The translations under genes were made by a program, and so were the position numbers. A stretch of DNA of 12,745 nt from Chalciporus piperatus (Eukaryota > Basidiomycota > Agaricomycetes > Boletales > Boletaceae), in contig JBBPTG010000447.1 in the NCBI GenBank assembly GCA_038093975.1, positions 1 to 12,745 on the forward strand. Reading direction: 5' to 3'. How positions within the stretch are numbered: position 1 is the first letter of the stretch; the number at the start of each line of letters is the position of its first letter. Below, in pieces: positions 1-6,175 of the stretch. The notes below the pieces were generated by a model that saw only the letters and a program-made list of their open reading frames with translations, searched no databases and was not told the origin of the DNA.

Positions 1-723
1 CTCCTGGCAGCGTTTCCGCTCCTCAGGAGTGAGCTTGGAGATACGGATGGCGTCGACGTCCATGGCATTGGGATCTCTGGCGGGGGTAGAGTGATTGGCA
101 GAGGAGAATGGACGGAAAGGCTTGGCGGGGTTACGATTGCGATTCGCGATTTCGTTGGCATGTTCCCATTGAGTCTGGAACTGGGTGGTGCGTTTGTACC
201 AATCCTCGATCGTGGTAGGGACGGTATCCATGCTATTGACTCTTCTCATAAGGGAGATAGGTATCCCTGCGGAGAAATATCCGATTAGGACGTTGTTGTC
301 GATGATGCCAGACAGGGCGACTTGGTTTTGGAAACTCGAAATAAATTCCGAGAGGGAAGGGGAATACTCTCCGTTCTTGAGAGGTTTCATGCGTTTGGTG
401 GAAAGCCAGGCAACGGCATTTCCTACGGTATCGTGATGTTTGAATGCCGTTTCGAAATCAGTGATAAATTGGGCCCAAGTGCCCATGGTGACGGTAGCGC
501 CGGTGATGGCTTTGCGGCGGAAGGTGGCAGCCCAGGTGGCCGCTGATCCTTTAGACATGTAGGATAAGGCGAAGGCGATCTTCTTGGGATCTGTGTTATA
601 TACGTCGCCGTTGACGGTGAGATAGAATTGGATGGAATTCATCCAAGCGGTGCTTTTCTCGAAGGAGCCATCAAAGGCGTCCGGGGTTCCGATGCGGAGT
701 TCAGTGGGTTTTGAGGACGACAT
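1..723 (-). CDS. gag: Gag (capsid) protein of Ty3/gypsy retrotransposon, partial
   Basis: An uninterrupted frame runs from ATG 723-721 to the left edge, 241 codons without a stop. Its first residues are MSSSKPTELRIGTPDAFDGS. The frame then holds a retrotransposon-Gag capsid-like region: a tryptophan/phenylalanine-spaced helical stretch with FALSYMSKGSAATWAATF, a W-x-QF-x-TDFETAF motif, and DWYKRTTQFQTQWE. It ends at LTPEERKRCQE, the usual lead-in to a CCHC zinc knuckle, which must lie outside the window. Gag assembles the cytoplasmic particle in which reverse transcription occurs. No frameshift or stop is seen, so the element may be young. The start at 723 is the first AUG downstream of the predicted TATA box, but the same frame stays open upstream to 1116, so a non-AUG start is possible. 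Family assignment is from recognised sequence character; no database search was run. Confidence 0.87.
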   Translation of the reverse strand, partial: MSSSKPTELRIGTPDAFDGSFEKSTAWMNSIQFYLTVNGDVYNTDPKKIAFALSYMSKGSAATWAATFRRKAITGATVTMGTWAQFITDFETAFKHHDTVGNAVAWLSTKRMKPLKNGEYSPSLSEFISSFQNQVALSGIIDNNVLIGYFSAGIPISLMRRVNSMDTVPTTIEDWYKRTTQFQTQWEHANEIANRNRNPAKPFRPFSSANHSTPARDPNAMDVDAIRISKLTPEERKRCQE

Positions 724-1116
724 GGGATTTACGAAGGTAGGGGGTATCTGATACGTTCCTGGTGCAAATGCGAGCGCAGGAAGGGAAGGAGTGGGGAAAG
801 CTGGGGTTCGTGGGGGAGCAGGCGACACAGGGAACTGTGGAGCTCTTCGGGATATTGGGGTCGGTGACGGTGGTGTTGGTGACCTTGGGATGGTTACAGC
901 TGAGGAAAATTCGTGGGAGAGGTGAAGGGGTTCTTCTTGTTCCTCTTGGGTGGTGATTGGTTCGTCGTAAAGATCCGAGGTGTCGTAGGGGTTAGAGGGG
1001 TCTTCCTCTTCAGGTGAGCCCGAGTCAGAAGATTCGGGGTTCTGTGGATTAGCGGTCTCTCGTGGGGGGCCCCAGCGAGAGGTGTCGAGGCGAGGTCGTT
1101 GGGAAATGGTGGAGGT
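724..1116 (-). other. AUG-free open frame upstream of and in frame with gag
   Basis: The gag frame remains open for 131 codons above its first ATG, back to a TAG at 1119-1117. The translation looks protein-like: an acidic stretch (ESSDSGSPEEEDPSNPYDTS) followed by a Pro/Thr/Ser-rich linker. There is no ATG in any minus-strand frame in this segment. It may be an N-terminal Gag extension started at a non-AUG codon, an extension whose start codon was lost, or an untranslated leader kept free of AUGs. Confidence 0.5.
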
Positions 1117-1141
1117 CTACAGCGAAGGTAGCCTTCAGGGG

Positions 1142-1153
1142 TAACTTAGACCT
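1142..1153 (-). promoter_or_regulatory. Candidate self-priming primer-binding site
   Basis: The 12 nt AGGTCTAAGTTA (minus strand) lie 2 nt beyond the probable LTR end (..TAACA at 1156). They are the exact reverse complement of TAACTTAGACCT at 1343-1332 (minus), which lies 31 nt downstream of the start of the TATA box, where transcription should begin. This is the geometry of Tf1-type self-priming. No match to a tRNA 3' end (TGG followed by an acceptor complement) is evident here. Confidence 0.6.
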
Positions 1154-1155
1154 TT

Positions 1156-1506
1156 TGTTACGCTTGTGCCGGGTAGGTCAAAGCGTAGACACAAAAGCCT
1201 AGTCAAAGCAAGGGTTTCAAAGGTAGCCTAACGATGGGATGTCCACGTTAAGGCCTAGCGTCCGTTCAAGAGTGGGACGGTGACTCTCAGAGGGTTCACA
1301 GGAAGCAAGGAATGACCAAGCTAGATTGCGTAGGTCTAAGTTAAGGTTACAGGAGAAACTCGAGGGTTTATATAAGTAGAGAAACGAGTTAAGGGCAGGC
1401 ATGGAACCGGTTGGAATGTGTAAGAACAAGCTATGACAAATAGGAATGAGTCATGCTTGGTAAGAGTACGAGTCAGCGATGACGAAGTATGGAATGTGAA
1501 AGAACA
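1156..1506 (-). repeat. 5' LTR of the gypsy element (outer edge uncertain)
   Basis: The inner end reads ..GCGTAACA at 1156 (minus). A matching TGTT start occurs at 1428, 1506 or 1516 and a TGTC start at 1438, giving LTR sizes of roughly 270-360 bp. It contains a TATA box at 1374-1367 and the presumed transcript start near 1343, which implies an R-U5 region of about 188 nt. TGTT...AACA at the ends is the usual short inverted repeat of LTRs. The second LTR copy is outside the window, so the limits are inferred. Confidence 0.6.
1367..1374 (-). promoter_or_regulatory. TATA box of the LTR promoter
   Basis: TATATAAA on the minus strand lies about 31 nt upstream of the 12-nt sequence complementary to the primer-binding site. 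That is the right distance for the RNA to start with those bases. Confidence 0.65.
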
Positions 1507-1519
1507 TCGAAGAACATCC
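1413..1519 (+). repeat. Short direct repeats at the LTR outer end
   Basis: GGAATGTGTAAGAACA (1413-1428) recurs as GGAATGTGAAAGAACA (1491-1506), a 15/16 match 78 bp apart. The second copy is followed by a further AGAACATC copy (1511-1518). On the element's sense strand these give repeated TGTTCTT starts, so they blur the LTR boundary or are upstream control repeats in U3. Confidence 0.6.
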
Positions 1520-1901
1520 GCTGACTAAAGCAAGCAAGAAATAAGAGGCCTAGGCAGGACTCGAACCAGCGACTAGGACTTAGTACAAGGTAATGGGAAA
1601 GGAAAGAATGAATGATCGTAACAGTAACCCTCTTCCTTATGTTTTTCACTCTGCGGCCGCCCGAATTCTGAGATGTTTGAAGGTCCCACGATGGGTGGTT
1701 TCAAGGTGTTTCATTGCCCTCAACGTCGTCTTCGTGTTTATCAGCGCCATCCTCATGTCTATCAACGACTCTTCAAGTTTGGGTATTCTACATTTTTGCT
1801 GAGCGTTGGTGGCCATCTTTGCAGTCATGCAAGGTACTTAAGGGCCCTCCCGCTACGATTTCTATCACTGACTACACCCACCCTCGCTATTTTGCCCTCC
1901 G
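1517..1901. other. Intergenic spacer with an isolated tRNA B-box-like motif
   Basis: No convincing gene lies between the LTR and the alpha-kinase start. The short frames that overlap here lack recognisable protein character. The one notable motif is GGTTCGAGTCC on the minus strand (1567-1557), a perfect match to the Pol III B box (TPsiC arm). The flanking bases can form part of a T stem with one mismatch, but no acceptor partner, A box or anticodon arm is found. The alpha-kinase promoter should lie in the right part; I see no clear TATA box. Confidence 0.5.
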
Positions 1902-4707
1902 ATGCCAAATTTCGACCCGGTCCTCGTCTCTGAATTTACCAGAGATCCAGTGGCTGAACGGGACAGCGTCTGTCAGCGCACGTCCTGCCAGGCTGTTGTG
2001 CGCAAGGGTCAGCCGTATGTTTACGTTGGCAGGAAGAACGGCAAGTCTGGACGACATGTTTGTGCTTCGTGCTACCGCCGCTATCAAGGTCAATCTGGCA
2101 CCATTACATTCACTCGAGGTAATCACACTTGACTTCAACTCCCTTCGTCCAATCACTTATTCAAGTTATTTCCTAGACGCCCTTGCTCCTCACGCGGATG
2201 CCGTGCAACGTTCCATAAATGCTGCTTACTCTCGAGGTAATAGCACCTTTACTCTCATTACTATCTGCTCACTGTTGTTGAAGGAACCATTGATCCACCA
2301 CCAATTGTTCCAATCAACCGAGAGCTAGCGGATCCCTCTCGTGACGCCCTTGCTATGCCGCCACCACCTCCACCTGTTGCAGAACGGAGCCGACGTCCTG
2401 ATGTTAGAGTTCCCTCGGCTGCGTGGCAGCCACCTGACGATCAACCAGTGGTCCCCCATAATCCACGCGCAGCTATTCCATCCAACGCTATGGGATATAA
2501 TGTCAACCACTTGCTGTATCCCCTCGTGCATGACCAGATGGCGCGTCGTAATTATGCCTTCCCGCCTGCAGAAACAATTACGTTGTCGATTGGTGCCTTA
2601 CATGAAAGTGGTAAGCGAGGTCGCTTGCGTGGTACTTCATTTGGTGTAAGTGCTCACATAACTTATATCGTTAATGATGCTGAGGCAAATCATAGAACAT
2701 ATGCGAAGGGGTCAAGGATGTTGATGCTCGTCTGACCGCGCCGAGGCTCAGGGCCCTCGCCCTCAACACCATCATTCCGTGCATTCGTTCCTTCTGCCCC
2801 CAGTTTTCTTGGCGAACCCAGGAATTTATTGTGCGCGACGAAGCATGGGTGGACCTCGCCAAGTATTCTGAACCCACTCTCCCTTACTTTTACAACAGTT
2901 GCCTCCATCAGAGCAACCGGAAGGGCGCAAAGGGACCAACCTTCAAGACCCGGATTTGCTCTCTCAATGTCATTGTTCCGCAAGCTCAATGGTTAGAGTA
3001 CGAAGCCTTGAAGGAGGAACCACTGACTCAGAGCAGCATCGCACATGAGCCCACCTCACGTCTACGCTCGCCTAGCCCTGGTCCATCCATTCGTACACGC
3101 TCGCGTACCCCTGGACTGTCCTTCCATACACGTTCACCTTCTCCTGGTCCATCCTTTCGTACACACTCGCCTGCCCCTGGGCTGTCCTTCCGTACGCGCT
3201 CGCCTTCTCCTGGTCCATCCTTTCGCACGTCAGGACCTTCTATCCAGGATCGTGAAGCCTCCCCAGAGCCCGACCTCGGCCTTACACACAAATCTACTTC
3301 TAACCGGCTCTTTTTTCCAGAACAGTCAGACCGTTCACTTACCAACAACATCTCTAAGGTAATGACTCACGCGCTCATTAAGTAGGACTTACTAATGATT
3401 AACTAGGCTGTACCTATCAATTTACTGTCGTCTAAGCGCTCGCATCAACACTCAGCAAGTGTATCGAGCATCACAACCAAGTCGCCGCCTTCGAAGCGGT
3501 CAGCTCCTCCCCTTGATGTTCCTTCCCCAAATCAGAAGGATATTAAAGAAGCTTTGAAATCTGGGGGTGGTGCAGTGCTAGATGTGAATGAAAGTAAGTG
3601 ATTTCTTGAGTTAGCTGTCGTGAGATTGCTGATAGTAGTTCAAGTCTTGAAACAGACCACTCACCTAATCGATTTTCATCCAATCCCCACTGTGCCTTTC
3701 GCGGACATCGTGAAACCCGAACATCGCTCGTTTGACATGACGTCATCGAACCTATTACCTGGTCAAATCAGAGTCGATCTGAATGCTAAGGCACTCATTG
3801 GGGTGGGCGCTTTCAAAACGGCCCAACCTGCGCAACTCATCCTTTCATCTCTTCACCCTTCTGGCCTTGGCTCGCAACCTTGCCAGACCGTTGTGGCAAA
3901 GCGACCATACATCCGGAGCCAAAATCCAGAGGCCAAACCACCATTTCCCCGCTACTTGATTGCTGATGAGCTCGACAAGGTCTTTCGTGAGGCGAACGTG
4001 CTGTACTGGGCAAAGGCCCTATTGAGCATGACTTACGCCTTCATTGACCGCGCACTTGCTACGAGCACCCAACCACCGAGCTTCAACATTCCCCGCTTAC
4101 GCTTTGTCGATGCCGGCCTTGCTGTCACCTATCCCACCACTTCAGGTGGTGGTGGGCCCAAATCAGCCAGCCGCAAGGCAAACTCTCGCATCGCTTACCT
4201 CGTCGAAGAGTTGATCCCAGACCCTGAATCTTTCGTCAAGTTCATCCACAACGGAAGATGTCTTCCCCTCCTACAACCTGACCAGCCCGGTTATAATGTG
4301 GCCGAGTTCTTGGCCTTCACGCAGCATGTTCAGTATCTGAAGACCAGTCGCTTGGCGTATATTTCAGACTATCAAGGTAATGTTAATACAGTCGTCTTTC
4401 TTACATATTACTAACTCCATGATCATTAGGCAGCACCTCTCTTCTGACAGATCCACAGATTCTGACTCATCCGTGAGCGCCTGTCGGTATCTTCACCATG
4501 TCAAACTAACACAGTTCATTGTTATATAGCTCCGTCGGGGAAGGCGCCAATATTTTCTGTGAGGGAAACTTGGAACGGGGAGTGACAGAGTTCGAGAACC
4601 AACATGTTTGCAACAGGTATTGCAAGTGGCCGGGATTCAAACTTGCTGAATTCGAGAGCGCTGTGGTCAAAGCCACCCAGGGAGTCACTGGTGATGTGGC
4701 AGTGTAG
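1902..4707 (+). CDS. Alpha-kinase domain protein with N-terminal cysteine cluster
   Basis: The model has 8 exons: 1902-2118, 2177-2236, 2284-2645, 2696-3358, 3407-3593, 3639-4376, 4430-4472 and 4530-4707. It gives 815 residues with phases consistent throughout; all seven introns are 45-58 nt GT-AG. Residues 24-57 hold a C-x4-C...C-x2-C cluster, probably zinc-binding. Residues 337-391 are five 11-residue RSPSPGPSFRT-like repeats. The C-terminal third is an atypical (alpha) Ser/Thr kinase related to myosin heavy chain kinase and eEF2 kinase. It has GVGAFKTA (551-558), the probable ATP lysine K584 in VAKRPY, YLVEELI, D740 in DYQG, D750 in TDPQ (10 apart as in Dictyostelium MHCK A), CEGN (767-770), and zinc ligands H726, H782, C784 and C788 (HxCx3C). 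The key residues are present, so it is probably active; its substrate is unknown. An alternative acceptor for intron 5 exists near 3644-3655. The exact start is the least certain point. Confidence 0.88.
3065..3229 (+). repeat. Five 33-bp tandem repeats inside the alpha-kinase gene
   Basis: Units start at 3065, 3098, 3131, 3164 and 3197 and encode the 11-residue pattern R-S-x-x-P-G-x-S-x-x-T. Units 1, 3 and 5 (RSPSPGPS..) and units 2 and 4 (..PGLSF.T) are closest to each other, so a 66-bp pair seems to have been duplicated. The product is a basic, Ser/Pro-rich linker between the N-terminal part and the kinase, with many SP sites that could be phosphorylated. Confidence 0.9.
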
Positions 4708-4839
4708 TAGGCCTCGACTTCCCTTCATCTTGATACTTCATGCTCCTTGAACTAAGCCGCTCCGCTAACTACCATCGTTGTCATCATTGTCATCCCATGT
4801 TTTGTACTTCGTTGTATCCGATTGCCGAGCGCCTACATT

Positions 4840-4845
4840 AATAAA
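4840..4845 (+). terminator. Poly(A) signal of the alpha-kinase gene
   Basis: A canonical AATAAA hexamer sits 133 bp beyond the TAG at 4705-4707, in an AT-richer stretch. It is the only canonical copy I noticed in the 3' region. Confidence 0.45.
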
Positions 4846-4970
4846 AACTATAACTGAGAAATTCTCAGTACAGGTGTCCGAGGTCTGCTCATACATATAT
4901 CCTAATTCGTAAGTCCACGTGACAAATTTTGTGATCCGAAAGAGCACGGTTGTCCGGCAGATTGGTCATT

Positions 4971-5064
4971 CGCAGGGGTCGCGAGCCGGAAGGCGAGCGG
5001 AGAAGCTCGGAAGGGGTCGCCTGGCAAAACCCGATCGACACCGGTAAATGCTCCCAAGGGGTCG
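4971..5064 (+). repeat. AGGGGTCG repeats at the left end of the candidate transposon
   Basis: AGGGGTCG occurs three times in the same orientation at 4974-4981, 5012-5019 and 5057-5064 (38 and 45 bp apart). The first is part of the 11-bp block found inverted at the right end. Spaced subterminal repeats of this kind are often transposase binding sites; that role is inferred here. Confidence 0.6.
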
Positions 5065-5238
5065 GTCATATGTAGTGTTACGAGTACGGAAAAAGGAGTG
5101 TGATAAGTAGTTGTAACTAGCTTATGTGCAGCACAATGTGAGCAAAAGACACTTCGTGTTTGATACATAAAAGATGTGCTACAGGTACTCGTACAAACAT
5201 GCGTGCAATCGTGCCGAACTATCAATGATTTGTGTTGC

Positions 5239-5847
5239 TTAGTACACAGTCTTCTTTCTCTTCGACCTGCGCTGTATCTCCTGCTCGCCTCGCGCCTGTG
5301 CCACTTCCTGCATGCTGTGTAGGATCTCGTCAGTTGCTTCAAGGCCGTTGGAGTGTTTGTATACCCTCTTTACTACGTCAGCACGGAACCCATGGTTTTT
5401 ACCCATCTGCTCGAGCATGGTGTCGAGTCCCACGCGTGAGGTGAGAGTAACATCAACACGGTGTGCTTGCACCATCTCGTTGTCACTTGGAGCTGTCCGT
5501 AAGTTGTGGTAACGATGCGGGACAGTTTTTGAGACCCACTCGGCTAAGTCATCGCTGATTGGACTCGCTAACTCTTCCGAGATTGAACGCGCCCGTTTGT
5601 CTGAGTCTTTGGCAAGTTCCGTGACTCTAAGAGGTGGCTCAGGTGTCGCCTCGTTGATTGTGAGGTCAATCACATTGTTCGATTGCGTCAGAGCCTGCCC
5701 GACTGATCGCTTCCGAGATGGTGTCCAACTTGAAGTCTTGGTGTTGTTGTCTGACATGTGTTGTTGAGTTGATGCCGAGCTGCTCTCGCCAGGTTGGTGC
5801 TGCTGTTCAGCACTGTCAGCAGCCTCAGCGAAGGTCTCGGCCATCAT
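5239..5847 (-). CDS. Uncharacterised 202-residue protein with SUMO-interaction-like motif
   Basis: This is a single-exon frame from ATG 5847 to the stop at 5239. I do not recognise the family. The first 60 residues are Gln/Ser/Thr-rich and probably disordered. A basic patch PSRKRS (43-48) comes next, then VIDLTI (59-64) followed by acidic/Pro residues (NEATPEPP). VIDLT matches the hydrophobic core of known SUMO-interacting motifs. Residues about 100-190 look folded and mixed alpha, with SDDLAEWVSKTVPHRYHNLR and GLDTMLEQMGKNHGFRADVVKRVY. The tail RRSKRKKTVY is a likely nuclear localisation signal. It is divergent from the transposase-like gene, with 328 bp between start codons, and its lack of introns contrasts with that gene's ten. 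A nuclear accessory factor of the candidate transposon is the natural guess. Met2 or Met31 are alternative starts. Confidence 0.7.
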   Translation of the reverse strand: MMAETFAEAADSAEQQHQPGESSSASTQQHMSDNNTKTSSWTPSRKRSVGQALTQSNNVIDLTINEATPEPPLRVTELAKDSDKRARSISEELASPISDDLAEWVSKTVPHRYHNLRTAPSDNEMVQAHRVDVTLTSRVGLDTMLEQMGKNHGFRADVVKRVYKHSNGLEATDEILHSMQEVAQARGEQEIQRRSKRKKTVY

Positions 5848-6175
5848 GTTTGGATCGGGTCCGTCCTAAAGTTCGAGCAAGATTGATGTGGATCGTGAAT
5901 TAGCATTAGCGACGGATCAATGTGACGTACCAACACGATGAGTTTAGCTGAGTCTACGAGTGTACAAGATGGTAATAATTCAATCTTGTGATGTGCCAGT
6001 TTGAAAGAGCAGTGAACTAGATAGACGGAGATGAAGGACAGGAGACAGGGCTCGGAGGACAGGAGGATATGGACGAATGCTATATAATGCTAAAAGTACT
6101 CAGGCCATTGGAGCAGGCCGACCCCTGAGCTCCCCTTCCTGAGCCTACTAGTAGCTTCACGCACATCACATCCAG
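5848..6175. promoter_or_regulatory. Shared divergent promoter region
   Basis: These 328 bp separate the start codons of the 202-residue gene (minus) and the transposase-like gene (plus). A TATATAA at 6081-6087 lies 89 bp upstream of the plus-strand ATG and fits that gene. No equally clear TATA box faces the minus-strand gene. Co-regulation of the pair is likely from the layout alone. Confidence 0.5.

Larger units (their letters stand above)
1..1516 (-). mobile_element. Ty3/gypsy LTR retrotransposon, 5' portion
   Basis: The minus strand reads, from high to low coordinates, LTR with TATA box, primer-binding site, leader, gag. The rest of gag, all of pol and the 3' LTR lie beyond the left edge. 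The order and the Gag sequence fit a Ty3/gypsy (Metaviridae) element. The priming signal (a transcript start complementary to the site just after the LTR) resembles fission yeast Tf1. The outer LTR edge is uncertain: TG/CA-compatible ends occur at 1428, 1438, 1506 and 1516. Target duplication cannot be tested because the other end is absent. Confidence 0.8.
4708..5238. other. Convergent 3' intergenic region
   Basis: The alpha-kinase (plus) and the 202-residue gene (minus) end on either side of this stretch, so it holds both 3' UTRs. An AATAAA at 4840-4845, 133 bp after the kinase stop, is a plausible poly(A) signal. From about 4947 rightward lies the proposed left end of a DNA transposon. A 9-bp inverted pair, TACGAGTAC (5079-5087) and GTACTCGTA (5185-5193), is also present. 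No gene is visible. Confidence 0.6.

Noticed and set aside
1541..1640. Possible minus-strand tRNA gene
   Set aside because: Only the T-arm/B box is recognisable. The acceptor stem partner, A box and anticodon arm are missing and the T stem has a mismatch.
1714..2328. 204-codon plus-strand frame overlapping the first alpha-kinase exons
   Set aside because: It runs across two well-supported introns in the wrong frame and has no recognisable domain, while the competing frame encodes the cysteine cluster.
3028..3351. 107-codon open frame antisense to the alpha-kinase repeats
   Set aside because: It is a by-product of the 33-bp repeat read backwards; the sense strand has the spliced, motif-bearing frame.
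4902..5342. 146-codon minus-strand frame
   Set aside because: It overlaps the end of the better-supported 202-residue gene in another frame and covers the putative transposon terminus; low-complexity translation.
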